A stretch of DNA of 64,000 nt, taken from NCBI GenBank assembly GCA_020524245.1, contig JAIVLN010000005.1:186001-250000 (forward strand). The letters run 5' to 3'. The first letter of the stretch is position 1; the number at the start of each line of letters is the position of its first letter. Shown here in pieces: positions 9,776 through 19,258 of the stretch. Source of the stretch: Rossellomorea aquimaris. Its GTDB lineage: Bacteria; Bacillota; Bacilli; Bacillales; Fictibacillaceae. The notes beneath the pieces are model-generated. The model saw only the letters and a program-made list of their open reading frames with translations. It ran no database searches and was not told where the DNA came from. A program made the position numbers and the translations under genes.

Positions 9776-9892
9776 GGGACCGGAAGCACTTCACGCTTTC
9801 GGTCCCCTATTTTCGTTTTTCCGTCATTTCGGGTACCGCAAACGCTTCTTTCGCACCCCGATTTCGGCTTTTTCTCAGTTTCGGGTACCGCA
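9776..9892. repeat. Hairpin plus direct repeats after rpmB
   Basis: A second hairpin, GGGACCG...CGGTCCC (9776-9806), is followed by a T-rich stretch. Two identical 14-bp copies of TTTCGGGTACCGCA then occur at 9827-9840 and 9879-9892. There is no coding sequence. The segment is unusually structured for a convergent 200-bp gap and separates rpmB from spoVM. Confidence 0.75.
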
Positions 9893-9902
9893 TAGGCAAA
9901 AC

Positions 9903-9930
9903 AAAAAAGCACCTCGGTTGGTGCTTTTTT
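9903..9930 (-). terminator. spoVM terminator
   Basis: A symmetric 11-bp stem AAAAAAGCACC / GGTGCTTTTTT (9903-9913, 9920-9930) with loop TCGGTT lies 2 bp beyond the spoVM stop. Its T-run works in both directions. Confidence 0.9.
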
Positions 9931-9932
9931 GC

Positions 9933-10013
9933 TTACCCCTTCTTAAAGGACCCCAGGACCGCTCTTACAAATCCCCCTAAGAACTTCGGCAGTTTGATGG
10001 TATAAAATTTCAT
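9933..10013 (-). CDS. spoVM: Stage V sporulation peptide SpoVM
   Basis: A 26-residue amphipathic peptide that recognises the convex forespore membrane and anchors SpoIVA, nucleating the spore coat. The minus-strand reading frame from ATG 10013 to TAA 9933 starts MKFYTIKLPKFLGGF and ends VLGSFKKG, nearly identical to B. subtilis SpoVM, including Pro9. GGAGGAGG precedes the ATG, and a strong terminator follows. Its place between rpmB and the thiamine genes/rpe is conserved. A sigma-E promoter is expected upstream, but I could not assign one. Confidence 0.95.
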   Translation of the reverse strand: MKFYTIKLPKFLGGFVRAVLGSFKKG

Positions 10014-10124
10014 GATTCCGCCTCCTCCAACGTTAGTTTCCGTGGATACCCACTCGGAAAAATAACATTCTATTTAAGTATATTCGTCTACTTAAAAAAA
10101 GTACCAGGAGTTTACGTTTGCAAA

Positions 10125-10772
10125 TCAGTCTTTGCTTCTTACCACCATAATTATGCCGTCTTCAAATGAATAAGTACCTTTTTTTGTTACAAGCTCATTT
10201 GAAATGCAGAGTGTCGACCCCCACACGAGTTCAGCTTGATCAAGAGGGTACTTGAATCCTTCCAGCGTGATGCCTTTGACCTCTGAACTAAATGGAATGA
10301 AGGATACATAAGGGAATCGCTCATCTTTTTCCAACATGTAACGCCCGGGCTTTTTCATAAACACTTCATTCGTCCGATCGATGATTACCATTTCAATGCC
10401 GCGATCGAGTCCTTGCTTCAACAGTTGCATGTTGATCATCTCATGATCGAGGCGACCACCCGTTGCTCCGTATAACTCAATACGATCAGGTTCTTGCTCA
10501 AAAGCCCATTGCAAAGCTAGTTCTAGATCCGTCATATCCTTTTCTTGTTCAAATGTAAACATATTCATATTTTGCTCTTTAAGACTTTCAACATCTTCAT
10601 CTGTTATCGAATCGAAATCACCGAAAGCTGCTGAGGGAGCGATATTCCTTTTTTGAAGAAAAAGAACACCTTCATCTATTCCGATAAATGTCGCATCATC
10701 CTTATCCAACTTTTCAGGTAGCAAATACTCAGGACCCCCTGAAACTAAGCAAATTGTCTTCAATACTGTCAC
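10125..10772 (-). CDS. thiN: Thiamine pyrophosphokinase ThiN
   Basis: Converts thiamine to thiamine pyrophosphate with ATP in the cytoplasm. SGGPEYLLPE near the N-terminus and AAFGDFDSI (about residues 48-56) are family motifs, with the Asp residues binding metal-ATP. The GTG at 10772 overlaps the thiT stop (GTGA), but the GGAG just before it gives almost no spacing; the TTG at 10763 (starting KTICLVSGG) has better spacing and fits homologues. Translational coupling with thiT puts uptake and activation of thiamine in one unit. Confidence 0.93.
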   Translation of the reverse strand: MTVLKTICLVSGGPEYLLPEKLDKDDATFIGIDEGVLFLQKRNIAPSAAFGDFDSITDEDVESLKEQNMNMFTFEQEKDMTDLELALQWAFEQEPDRIELYGATGGRLDHEMINMQLLKQGLDRGIEMVIIDRTNEVFMKKPGRYMLEKDERFPYVSFIPFSSEVKGITLEGFKYPLDQAELVWGSTLCISNELVTKKGTYSFEDGIIMVVRSKD

Positions 10773-11314
10773 TCTCCATGAATCAGTTTAGGAGCAGTCT
10801 TAGATAACAACACGAGTAAAATGACTGTCAAAACGAATGTTGGCGCGATGTATGACAGGTTATATGTTATGGAATACAGCCATACTGGAGTCCCTTCTGG
10901 TGCATAACTTTCGAAGAAAACGATACCAGAAATCACATGACTGATCAGACGTAATAGGCTGCCAATCAATGTACCTATAATAATAAGCCAAATTCTTTTT
11001 CCGAAATGGTTATCAGAACTTGGACGTACAATCCCTGCCAGTCCAATAACAAGAAATGCAACAGGATAATCTAATATTACTTGTGCGGGATGGACAATAA
11101 AAGGATTGATGATTAACTGTAAAATCCCAATCATGAATCCTGTAAGAACGCCTCCAACTACCCCTCGTCTAAATGCCATTAAGAAAATTGGTAGCATCTC
11201 TAATGAAACCGATCCCCCGAAAGCCCATGGTCCACTTAATTTAACAAAACCTAGAATTACTCCTAATGCAGCCATAATGGCAACTTCTGAAATCATCAAC
11301 ATACGTTTATTCAT
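10769..11314 (-). CDS. thiT: ECF thiamine transporter substrate-binding subunit ThiT
   Basis: Membrane S-component that binds thiamine and works with the shared energy-coupling module (EcfA, EcfA', EcfT), which is not in this window. At 181 residues with about six hydrophobic segments it is typical of ThiT/YuaJ, and GGSVSLEMLPIFL is the family-like motif after helix 1. The ATG follows GGGGAGA. The upstream TPP riboswitch with terminator directly supports thiamine regulation. In B. subtilis the orthologue lies elsewhere, so its linkage to thiN is notable. Confidence 0.93.
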   Translation of the reverse strand: MNKRMLMISEVAIMAALGVILGFVKLSGPWAFGGSVSLEMLPIFLMAFRRGVVGGVLTGFMIGILQLIINPFIVHPAQVILDYPVAFLVIGLAGIVRPSSDNHFGKRIWLIIIGTLIGSLLRLISHVISGIVFFESYAPEGTPVWLYSITYNLSYIAPTFVLTVILLVLLSKTAPKLIHGE

Positions 11315-11363
11315 TTCTCTCTCCCCTTTATGTTTACAAAGAAATCACTATTCTCATAGGTAC

Positions 11364-11393
11364 TAAAAAAACGGCTGCCCAAGGGACAGCCGC
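11364..11393 (-). terminator. TPP riboswitch expression-platform terminator
   Basis: On the minus strand CGGCTGTCCC-TT-GGGCAGCCG (11372-11392) is followed by seven T residues (11364-11370). It lies between the TPP aptamer and the thiT ribosome site, so ligand-bound RNA should terminate here. Confidence 0.9.
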
Positions 11394-11424
11394 TTTCAAA
11401 TAGTTTATATCTATCTATTATCGA

Positions 11425-11527
11425 TTGAAAGCCAACTTCCCTCCGCAGGTATGATCCTGTTCAGGTTCTCAGGGTCAGAAGCATACACTTCACTCTCAAT
11501 CTCTTTCGGAGATTCCCCTAGTGGTTT
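11425..11527 (-). promoter_or_regulatory. TPP (THI-box) riboswitch
   Basis: The minus strand carries the conserved blocks in order: GGGGAAT, then CTGAGAACCTGAACAGGATC, then ATACCTGCGGAGGGAAGTT, with the P1 arms around them. These are the pyrimidine- and pyrophosphate-sensing helices of the THI element. A terminator lies 30-60 nt downstream, before thiT. A perfect TATAAT occurs on the minus strand at 11556-11561, overlapping the rpe stop, and may be the promoter -10, although its -35 is poor. Confidence 0.95.
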
Positions 11528-11556
11528 CTTTGCAACTATTTAATTTCTACTCCTCA

Positions 11557-12204
11557 TTATACACCACGGATGGCTTTAATTGCATCCTTCCTGTTTTCCT
11601 TTTTATAAATCGCAGAACCTGCGACAAGAACATTGGCACCATGCTCGCGGCACAGTTTTGCGGTTTCCGGATTGACACCACCATCGATTTCGATATCGAT
11701 GTCGAGTCCTCTTTCCCTACAAAGATCCGATACAGCTTTGACCTTCGGAAGGACTTGTTCGATGAAGGATTGACCTCCAAAACCAGGATTGACGGTCATC
11801 AACAAAACAAGATCGACATCGTCAATAATGTGCTCGATCATGCTGACTGGGGTATGAGGGTTAAGGACAACGCCCGCTTTCACCCCATGGCTTTTAATCA
11901 ATTGAATCGTCCGGTGTAGATGTGGACAAGCCTCTACATGGACAGATAATATATCCGCGCCGGCCTTCGCGAACTCCGGAATATATTGATCCGGGTTTTC
12001 AATCATCAAGTGGACGTCCAAAGGGAGATCCGTAACCGGGCGAATAGCGTCTACAATCAATGGTCCAATTGTGATGTTCGGTACGAAGTGTCCGTCCATC
12101 ACATCGACATGGATATAATCCGCGCCACCTAGTTCAACATCTTTAATCTCTTCTCCCAGCTTTGAGAAATCAGCAGAAAGGATCGATGGTGCTATTTTCG
12201 TCAT
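11557..12204 (-). CDS. rpe: Ribulose-phosphate 3-epimerase
   Basis: Interconverts ribulose-5-phosphate and xylulose-5-phosphate in the pentose phosphate pathway. The 215-residue TIM barrel has the metal/active-site segments [10 protein letters not shown] (His and Asp ligands), [10 protein letters not shown] and [13 protein letters not shown]. The ATG follows GGAGG. It lies 3 bp after rsgA, as in B. subtilis, at the end of the prpC-prkC-rsgA-rpe run. Transcription could read into the TPP riboswitch, since no terminator separates them. Confidence 0.96.
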   Translation of the reverse strand: MTKIAPSILSADFSKLGEEIKDVELGGADYIHVDVMDGHFVPNITIGPLIVDAIRPVTDLPLDVHLMIENPDQYIPEFAKAGADILSVHVEACPHLHRTIQLIKSHGVKAGVVLNPHTPVSMIEHIIDDVDLVLLMTVNPGFGGQSFIEQVLPKVKAVSDLCRERGLDIDIEIDGGVNPETAKLCREHGANVLVAGSAIYKKENRKDAIKAIRGV

Positions 12205-12206
12205 CG

Positions 12207-13094
12207 TCAGTACCTCCGTTGCTTTTGTTCATTGATTTCTTGTAAAAATTTCTCATAATGTTCATAACGGAATTGCGCAATCTCTCCATCCGCCAACGCA
12301 GCTTTCACTGCACACTTCGGTTCGGATGTGTGTGTGCATCCACGGAATTTGCAATCCGGTCGTCTGTCACGCATTTCAGGAAAATAAATCGTCAGATCCT
12401 CAGGCTCCATATCAACAAAATCAAGAGAACTGAAGCCAGGTGTATCCGCTACTAATCCTTCCCCGAAGGGAATCAACTCGACATGCCTGGTCGTATGTTT
12501 TCCACGTCCGAGGTGATCTGAGATTTGGTTCGTTTCCAAGTTCAACTCTGGATTCAAGGCATTCAACAAAGTCGATTTGCCGACACCCGATTGTCCAGCC
12601 ACTACCGTTACTTTGTCTTCGAAAACGGTTCGAACATCTTCAAGACCGATTTCTTCCGTAGAAGAGGTTTCAATTACTTCATATCCGATTTCGCGATACA
12701 CATTGAGATCGTCCTTGAGTTCTTCAGGTTGATCCAGTAAATCCAGTTTACTGAGACAAATCACAGGTAAAATATCGTTTGCTTCTATATGGACGAGGAA
12801 CCGGTCCAAAAGGAGCGTATTGAACGCTGGCTCTTGCGCTGAAAAAATGAGAAGTGCCTGATCCACATTGGCTATCGGTGGTCTGATGAGCTCATTTTTC
12901 CGTTCAAGAATTTCTAAGACATATCCGTCTGTCTTATTGCTTGATTCGAATTCAACATCATCACCAACTAGCGGGGTCAGCTTTCGTTTCCGAAAGTTGC
13001 CCCTGCCACGACATTGATACACTTCACCTTCACTTTTCACATAATAATAACCGCTCAACGCTTTAATGATCGTTCCTTTTGGCATGCAGTTCAT
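12207..13094 (-). CDS. rsgA: Ribosome small-subunit GTPase RsgA
   Basis: Circularly permuted GTPase that helps late 30S subunit maturation. It has an N-terminal OB fold (about residues 5-70), a G domain with the G1 motif [12 protein letters not shown] (about 165-176) after the G4-like SKLDL motif, and a C-terminal zinc knuckle with CX4CXHX5C spacing ([14 protein letters not shown]). The ATG at 13094 is spaced 5 nt from a GGAG embedded in the last prkC codons; a second ATG at 13085 matches the usual MP start. PrkC phosphorylates RsgA (CpgA) in B. subtilis, and the genes are adjacent here. Confidence 0.95.
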   Translation of the reverse strand: MNCMPKGTIIKALSGYYYVKSEGEVYQCRGRGNFRKRKLTPLVGDDVEFESSNKTDGYVLEILERKNELIRPPIANVDQALLIFSAQEPAFNTLLLDRFLVHIEANDILPVICLSKLDLLDQPEELKDDLNVYREIGYEVIETSSTEEIGLEDVRTVFEDKVTVVAGQSGVGKSTLLNALNPELNLETNQISDHLGRGKHTTRHVELIPFGEGLVADTPGFSSLDFVDMEPEDLTIYFPEMRDRRPDCKFRGCTHTSEPKCAVKAALADGEIAQFRYEHYEKFLQEINEQKQRRY

Positions 13095-15086
13095 CTACTC
13101 TCCATTCTGAAATTTTTTCGCTTCTTCATACGTATACGACTCGCTATAGTATTCTTCACCGTCAACCAAAACTTTATAGCTGCCTTCTTCGTTATAGGCA
13201 ATCGTTAATGGAATTGGAAACATTTCCGTTTCAGTTATAGTCGTGTCAACAATCGTCTTTTCCCCGTTCACATCATTTGTGACGATTGTGACCTTATGTT
13301 TCTTTTGTCCCTTCTTATCCTTTTCGTTACCCTGTCCATCACCTTCACCTGGATTTTCCTCGATTTCAACTTCAACCATGTCTTCGATCGATATCGGATC
13401 TGGAACACCTTTGGATAAGGTGACGGTGATTTCATCTCCAGAGCGTACAGATGAACCAGCAGATGGATTGGTCCGGACAATACTTTCTTCCTTCACATCT
13501 TCAGAGTATTCCCGTTCACTCGCCTCTTTAATAGTGAGACCGTTCTCTTCTGCGTAGATTTTCGCTTCTTCGATCGTTTTACCGGTCAAATCAGCTAAAT
13601 CGAACGATGGAGGTCCGCTGCTCACATATAAAATCAGGACCTCTTGACCCGGTATCACCATTTCCCCAGCTGCAGGGAATTGATCGAGGATGACACCTTC
13701 TTCATACTCTTCGCTCACTCGTTTCGTCGTTTCCACGCTCTTGAACAGGTCATTTACATTCGTTCGCTTAACATCATCTTCTTCTTGACCGACGTAATTT
13801 TCGACTTCGAATTTTTCAGGACCTGTACTTACATACAATTTAATTTTCGTGTTTTCCTTCACATTCGTTCCAGCAGGAGGTGTTTGCCTAATTACATTCC
13901 CTTCTTTGACCTCGGCACTCGGCTGCTCCTCTTTCTCTGGATCAAGACCTGCATCTTTCAATTTTTCATATGCATCCGTATAAGACATATTGATGACGTC
14001 CGGCACAGGCACTTCTTCCGTTTGCAGAATTTCCGGCCAGATCGTCAATGCACCGACTCCTGCGATTCCGACTAACAGAAAGATGGCGAGGAGGATCGCA
14101 ATCCAGTTTTTCTTTTTCTTCTTTTTCTTTGGTTCAGATGGCGCTTTGTCCTCCATCTCCTTTTTAGGAGGTTCTGCTGCTGGTTTCACCTGTTCTTTTG
14201 AACTCCCGATCGGGGTCAAAACCTTTGTCGCTTCTTCATCTTCATCGATGTATAGCTTAGGCTCATTAGGATGCTGGAGAGCGAAATCAAGCTTCTCCCC
14301 AAAATCTTCTACACTATCAAACCGTTGGCTCGGATCTTTCGCCATCGCTTTCAGTATGATATTTTCCAAACTTTGAGGAATATCAGGATTGATCAACTTC
14401 GGTTCAGGAAATTGTTCTTGTAAGTGTTTCAGTGCGACAGACACGGCAGATTCACCTGAAAACGGCAATCTCCCCGTGACCATTTCATATAAAACGACAC
14501 CTAACGAATAGATATCAGACTTATTGTTGGCGATCCCGCCTCGAGCCTGTTCAGGTGAAAAATAATGCACACTACCAAGAACTGAATTCGTATGGGTAAT
14601 GGTTGCGGAAGTAGCCGCTAACGCAATCCCGAAATCCGTCACTTTCGCGTTTCCTTTTTTATCTATTAAAATATTATGTGGCTTGATATCCCGGTGAACG
14701 ATGTGATGGTCATGGGCGTGTGCAATGGCAGAAGAGATCTGTTTCATGATCTCTATGGATCGTACTGGCGATAACGGTCCTCGATCACGAATGATTTGTT
14801 TGAGTGTTTGCCCTTCCACATACTCCATCACGATGAAATAAATCTGTTCTTCCTCACCGACATCGAGGATATTGACGACGTTAGGATGGTTCAAGCTTGT
14901 TGCAGATTCAGCCTCTCTTCGAAATCTCCGGATGAAGTCTTCATCCGTTGAATATTCGGACCTCAATACTTTGACGGCCACGATTCGATCAAGGATCAAA
15001 TCTTCAGCTTTATAAACGACCGCCATACCGCCATCACCAATGATCTCTAAAATCTTATACCGATCACTGATTCTTCTGCCGATCAT
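13095..15086 (-). CDS. prkC: PASTA-domain Ser/Thr protein kinase PrkC
   Basis: Membrane kinase that senses muropeptides through extracellular PASTA domains; it acts in germination, wall metabolism and translation control. The kinase domain (about 10-270) has GDGGMA, Lys39, HRDIKPHN (131-138) and DFG (151-153). A lysine-rich stretch leads into one membrane segment (327-350), followed by three PASTA repeats (about 357-560) and an extra C-terminal domain with an acidic, Gly-rich linker. At 663 residues it is full length. It overlaps prpC by 4 bp (ATGA). Confidence 0.96.
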   Translation of the reverse strand: MIGRRISDRYKILEIIGDGGMAVVYKAEDLILDRIVAVKVLRSEYSTDEDFIRRFRREAESATSLNHPNVVNILDVGEEEQIYFIVMEYVEGQTLKQIIRDRGPLSPVRSIEIMKQISSAIAHAHDHHIVHRDIKPHNILIDKKGNAKVTDFGIALAATSATITHTNSVLGSVHYFSPEQARGGIANNKSDIYSLGVVLYEMVTGRLPFSGESAVSVALKHLQEQFPEPKLINPDIPQSLENIILKAMAKDPSQRFDSVEDFGEKLDFALQHPNEPKLYIDEDEEATKVLTPIGSSKEQVKPAAEPPKKEMEDKAPSEPKKKKKKKNWIAILLAIFLLVGIAGVGALTIWPEILQTEEVPVPDVINMSYTDAYEKLKDAGLDPEKEEQPSAEVKEGNVIRQTPPAGTNVKENTKIKLYVSTGPEKFEVENYVGQEEDDVKRTNVNDLFKSVETTKRVSEEYEEGVILDQFPAAGEMVIPGQEVLILYVSSGPPSFDLADLTGKTIEEAKIYAEENGLTIKEASEREYSEDVKEESIVRTNPSAGSSVRSGDEITVTLSKGVPDPISIEDMVEVEIEENPGEGDGQGNEKDKKGQKKHKVTIVTNDVNGEKTIVDTTITETEMFPIPLTIAYNEEGSYKVLVDGEEYYSESYTYEEAKKFQNGE

Positions 15087-15838
15087 TCAGACGCACCTTC
15101 TTCAGAAGCGACATCATTATGCAAAAGGATCAGGGTGATGTTGTCTTCGCCACCAGCGTCGTTCGCCATAGTGACAAGTTGGTTGGCTTTTTCTTCAATA
15201 GTTGCCTCACCATTGACGACTTCCACAATGGATTGTGTGGAAACCTTATTGGAAAGCCCGTCTGAACAAATGAGGAGATAATTTCCAGTTGTCCATTCAT
15301 AAGTTAAGTCATCGATTTCAACTTCAGGATCTGTTCCAAGCGCACGCATGACGACATGTTTCCTTGGATGATATTCCGCCTCTTCAGCGGTGATTTGTCC
15401 GGACTTCACAAGTTCGTTTACAAGTGTATGATCGTCTGTCAGTTGGGTGATTTCCCCTCCTTGGATCCTGTAACAACGACTGTCTCCAACGTGTCCAAGG
15501 TGAACCTCATTCCTATTTGCACGCAATACAATGACGGTCGTACCCATTCCTCTGCATTCCGGATGGCTTTGAGCATAGGAATATATTTCTTTGTTAGCGT
15601 CTTCAATTAATGAATGAATGATTTCTGATGATGTTTCTTTTTCGTTTATGTATGTATCCAAATGCTGTTTGACAAAATGGACTGCCATTTGGCTTGCCAC
15701 ATCTCCAGCTTGATGTCCCCCCATACCATCTGCAACCACAGCAAAAACATCGGAGGCAGAGATCGGAATCACTGCCCCGCTGTCTTCATTGTGGGATCTC
15801 ACTTTACCTTGGTCTGTCTGAAAGAATGCCTTTAACAA
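15083..15838 (-). CDS. prpC: PP2C-type Ser/Thr phosphatase PrpC
   Basis: Manganese-dependent phosphatase that reverses PrkC phosphorylation. PP2C motifs are intact: the Asp in TDQGKVRSHNEDS, VADGMGGH, GDSRCY, CSDGLSN and GGEDNITLI. The 251-residue length is typical. The apparent start is TTG at 15838 with GAGGTG about 7 nt upstream; no good ATG is available. Overlap with prkC gives a coupled kinase-phosphatase pair. Confidence 0.95.
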   Translation of the reverse strand: MLKAFFQTDQGKVRSHNEDSGAVIPISASDVFAVVADGMGGHQAGDVASQMAVHFVKQHLDTYINEKETSSEIIHSLIEDANKEIYSYAQSHPECRGMGTTVIVLRANRNEVHLGHVGDSRCYRIQGGEITQLTDDHTLVNELVKSGQITAEEAEYHPRKHVVMRALGTDPEVEIDDLTYEWTTGNYLLICSDGLSNKVSTQSIVEVVNGEATIEEKANQLVTMANDAGGEDNITLILLHNDVASEEGASE

Positions 15839-15854
15839 CCTTCCTCACCTCTAT

Positions 15855-16940
15855 TTACGTCGTTTCGTCCTTACGCTCTTTTGCACGGAGCTGACCGCAA
15901 GCAGCATCAATGTCATGCCCTTGCTCTCTACGGATCGTTACGTTGACACCGCGTTCACGCAGGGTACGCTCAAATTTGAAAATTTGATTCTTAGGCGTAC
16001 GGACGTAATCTCTCTCTGGCACATAGTTAACTGGTATCAAGTTCACATGACATTTGATATCCGAAATCAAATCGGCTAATTGCTCTGCATGTTCCACTTG
16101 ATCGTTCACTCCACCGAATAAACCATATTCAAATGTCACCCGGCGACCTGTTTTACGAATGTAATACCGGATAGAATCCATCAAGTCATCCAGCGGGTAC
16201 ATACGGTTGACAGGCATGAGTCGACTTCTGATTTCTGTTGTAGGGGCATGCAGCGATATTGCAAAATTGATCTGCATTCCTTCATCAGCGAAATCGTAGA
16301 TTTTTGGAACGACTCCACTTGTAGAAATCGTGATATGACGTGCACCGATATTGAGACCTTCATCATGGTTGATGATTCTCAAGAAGGACATCAAGTCTTC
16401 GTAGTTATCGAATGGTTCCCCAATACCCATAACGACAACAGAGCTGACTCGCTCGTCTGTTTCATCCATTGCACGTTGTACTTCCAATACTTGTGATACG
16501 ATTTCTCCAGCTTTCAGGTTACGCTTCAACCCACCTAGGGTGGATGCACAGAATGTACAACCTAATCGGCAGCCTACCTGTGTGGTAACACAAACACTGT
16601 TTCCATATTCATGGCGCATCAACACAGTCTCGATCGAATAACCATCTTCGAGTTCGAACAAGAACTTGATCGTGCCGTCTTGTGATTCTTGTTTAATGAT
16701 CGTTTTCAATGGTGTGATGACATATTCTTCTTCAAGCTTCTCTCGAAGTCCTTTAGAAAGGTTCGTCATGTCTTGAAAAGATTCAACCCGTTTCTGATAG
16801 AGCCATTCGTAAATCTGTTTCGCTCGGAAAGAAGGTTCACCTTCCTCCTTGAGCCATTTTTTCAAATCTTCGTATCCTAATGAAAAGATTGATTTCTTGA
16901 TATCAGGATTCGTTTGTTTCTCGGTTAACGGTTTTAACAA
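15855..16940 (-). CDS. rlmN: 23S rRNA/tRNA adenine C2-methyltransferase RlmN
   Basis: Radical-SAM enzyme methylating C2 of A2503 in 23S rRNA and A37 in tRNA. The cluster motif is GCTFCAST within CRLGCTFC (CX3CX2C), the GEPFDN segment follows, and a C-terminal Cys lies in DIDAACGQL. The best start is TTG at 16940; the nearby ATG is in another frame with an early stop. The 361-residue length fits. It sits 16 bp before prpC and 22 bp after rsmB. Confidence 0.95.
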   Translation of the reverse strand: MLKPLTEKQTNPDIKKSIFSLGYEDLKKWLKEEGEPSFRAKQIYEWLYQKRVESFQDMTNLSKGLREKLEEEYVITPLKTIIKQESQDGTIKFLFELEDGYSIETVLMRHEYGNSVCVTTQVGCRLGCTFCASTLGGLKRNLKAGEIVSQVLEVQRAMDETDERVSSVVVMGIGEPFDNYEDLMSFLRIINHDEGLNIGARHITISTSGVVPKIYDFADEGMQINFAISLHAPTTEIRSRLMPVNRMYPLDDLMDSIRYYIRKTGRRVTFEYGLFGGVNDQVEHAEQLADLISDIKCHVNLIPVNYVPERDYVRTPKNQIFKFERTLRERGVNVTIRREQGHDIDAACGQLRAKERKDETT

Positions 16941-16962
16941 TGTTCCATCACCGCCTTTTCTG

Positions 16963-18309
16963 TTATTTTTTCCTCAAGGATGCAATGTAAAATCCGTCAC
17001 TTTCAAAATATTGAGGGAGCACTTGCAGCTCACCTTTGTTATCTGAAATGTAAGGTTGTACGGATTGCGGCATTCGGTTGTAAAATGAGACGTCCCAGTC
17101 AAACTCTGGATGGTCTTGCAGGAACCGTTCAATTTGATGACGGTTTTCATCTGCTTCTATTGTACAGGTACTATACACTAATAATCCACCTGGTTTTAGC
17201 ACTCGAGCGACTGATTCGAGCAATTCGTACTGAACCTGTTGAATCCGTTCGATATCTTCTGGTCGCTTGGACCACTTGATATCCGGTTTTCTTCGAATAA
17301 CGCCGAATCCGGTACATGGAGCGTCCAGAAGTACCTTGTCAAAACTTTCTGCCTGGAACAGGTTAGCCGCTTTACGAGTATCCATGGCAATCGTTTGAAC
17401 GTTGTTGAGTCCAAGCCGTTCTAGCTGTTCATCAATCAACTGAACTTTGTGTTCATGCAGATCGATCGCTGTAATTTCACCTTCGTTGTCCATCCGTTCT
17501 GCAAGATGGGTCGTTTTCCCACCAGGAGCTGCACAAGCATCCAGTACTCGTTCACCTTTTTGGGGATCCACTGCGTAACCGACTAACATCGAACTTTCAT
17601 CCTGAATCGTCAAAAGACCGGACTTATATACGTCTGTTTTCGGCAGGTTTCCAGATGTGACTTTGATTCCATCAGGTGTAATTTCACTCGGCTTTCCAAC
17701 GACCGATTCATTCTCGAGCTGGTCGATTACTTCTTGAACCGTCGATTTCAACCTATTTACTCTTGCTGTAACCATAGGTGGCAAATTGTTGATCGTACAC
17801 ATGTCCATCGTGTTTTGTTCACCTAGCTGGTCAATCCATCGCTCAATCAACCATTCAGGGTGACTACACTCAATCGCCAATTGTAACTCTTTTTCCTTAA
17901 TGGATGCAAGTGGTGGAACGCCTTTTCTTTGAACATTTCGTAACACACCATTGACGAAACCAGATGTACCTTTATGACCTTTCTTTTTGGCGATCGCTAC
18001 AGCCTCATTGATGATGGCATGATCAGGAACTCTATCCAGATACACCATCTGGTAGACCGATAATCTAAGTAGGACGACTACCCAGTCATCCAATTTGGTC
18101 AACGGTTTTTTTATGAAGGACTTCAGGTAGAAATCTAAAGTGTTCTTTCTTTGTACCGTACCATAGACGATTTCAGTCAACAGACCTGAGTCTTTTGAGC
18201 TGAGTTCATTTTTCTTGATTGCCTGATTCAGCAGCAGGTTGCTATAGGCTTGCGAGCGGTCGATCTTCAACAACAGATCCGTCGCAACTTCCCTTACATT
18301 CTTCTTCAC
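16963..18309 (-). CDS. rsmB: 16S rRNA m5C967 methyltransferase RsmB (Sun)
   Basis: SAM-dependent enzyme methylating C967 of 16S rRNA. An N-terminal NusB-like RNA-binding domain (about 1-140) is followed by a Rossmann methyltransferase domain. Motif I is [13 protein letters not shown], motif [10 protein letters not shown], and motif VI STCT with the catalytic cysteine. The start is GTG at 18309, overlapping the fmt stop by one base, with GGTGA 6 nt upstream. The 448-residue length is normal. Confidence 0.95.
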   Translation of the reverse strand: MKKNVREVATDLLLKIDRSQAYSNLLLNQAIKKNELSSKDSGLLTEIVYGTVQRKNTLDFYLKSFIKKPLTKLDDWVVVLLRLSVYQMVYLDRVPDHAIINEAVAIAKKKGHKGTSGFVNGVLRNVQRKGVPPLASIKEKELQLAIECSHPEWLIERWIDQLGEQNTMDMCTINNLPPMVTARVNRLKSTVQEVIDQLENESVVGKPSEITPDGIKVTSGNLPKTDVYKSGLLTIQDESSMLVGYAVDPQKGERVLDACAAPGGKTTHLAERMDNEGEITAIDLHEHKVQLIDEQLERLGLNNVQTIAMDTRKAANLFQAESFDKVLLDAPCTGFGVIRRKPDIKWSKRPEDIERIQQVQYELLESVARVLKPGGLLVYSTCTIEADENRHQIERFLQDHPEFDWDVSFYNRMPQSVQPYISDNKGELQVLPQYFESDGFYIASLRKK

Positions 18310-19241
18310 TATTCTTCACCAAGTTTCATGTCTGTACTAAGTTGTGCACCAGCCACATATTGGGAAGCATCCATTTGCTTCTTTCCTGAAGGCTGAAGCT
18401 CAGTGATTCGGATCGCAGTGTCGTTCCCTGTTGCGACCAAAATCCCTTGTTGGTCGAATTGAAGGATTTGACCAGGCTCTCCACCCGGAGCGTCAGACAC
18501 CTTTTCACCCCACCAGATTTTCGTCTGTTTACCATTTAAGAGCGTGTAAGCTACCGGCCAAGGTCGAAGTCCTCTGATTTGGTCATAAATCCTTTCACCA
18601 TCAGCAGACCAATCGATCCTTTCCATTTCTCGTGAAATATTGGGTGCATATGTGACATGTTCTTCATTTTGCTTTTCTGGCTCGATCTCTCCATTAATGA
18701 GTTTCGGTATTGTATCACTTAGTAGATCTGCCCCAGCAACACTCAATTTATCATGAAGTGCACCGACATCATCGGTTTCTTCGATCGGCACACTCACTTG
18801 TGTCAGGATATCACCTGCATCGAGTTTATCGACCATATACATGATGGTAATGCCTGATTCCTTTTTGCCATCTAATATCGCTTTATGGATAGGAGCTCCT
18901 CCACGATATTCAGGTAAGAGGGAAGCATGCACATTGATACAACCAAACTTCGGGTATGATAACAGCTCATTCGGTAAAATTTGTCCGTAAGCCGCCGTTA
19001 CAATCAGGTCTGGTTCATAAGCAAGTATATCTTCAAATTCAACCCGAACTTTTTTCGGTTGGAGCACAGGAATTTCATGTCGTAATGCTTCTTGTTTAAC
19101 GGGTGGCGGAGTAATGACTTTTTTCCGTCCTACCGGCTTGTCCGGTTGGGTTACGACCGCTACGACTTCATAGCCATCCTGGATGAGTCTTTGTAGTACC
19201 GGAACTGAGAAATCCGGTGTTCCCATAAATACAATTTTCAT
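18309..19241 (-). CDS. fmt: Methionyl-tRNA formyltransferase
   Basis: Formylates initiator Met-tRNA with 10-formyl-tetrahydrofolate. The 310-residue protein begins [16 protein letters not shown] and contains the hydrolase signature [15 protein letters not shown] (about 108-122). The ATG has AGGTGA upstream. In B. subtilis def (peptide deformylase) lies between priA and fmt; here only 17 bp separate fmt from priA, so def is absent from this locus. Confidence 0.96.
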   Translation of the reverse strand: MKIVFMGTPDFSVPVLQRLIQDGYEVVAVVTQPDKPVGRKKVITPPPVKQEALRHEIPVLQPKKVRVEFEDILAYEPDLIVTAAYGQILPNELLSYPKFGCINVHASLLPEYRGGAPIHKAILDGKKESGITIMYMVDKLDAGDILTQVSVPIEETDDVGALHDKLSVAGADLLSDTIPKLINGEIEPEKQNEEHVTYAPNISREMERIDWSADGERIYDQIRGLRPWPVAYTLLNGKQTKIWWGEKVSDAPGGEPGQILQFDQQGILVATGNDTAIRITELQPSGKKQMDASQYVAGAQLSTDMKLGEE

Positions 19242-19258
19242 ATTATCACCTATCTCTA

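Noticed and set aside
11521-11919. 132-codon plus-strand frame over the rpe 3' end and riboswitch
   Set aside because: Shadow of rpe; overlaps the TPP aptamer.
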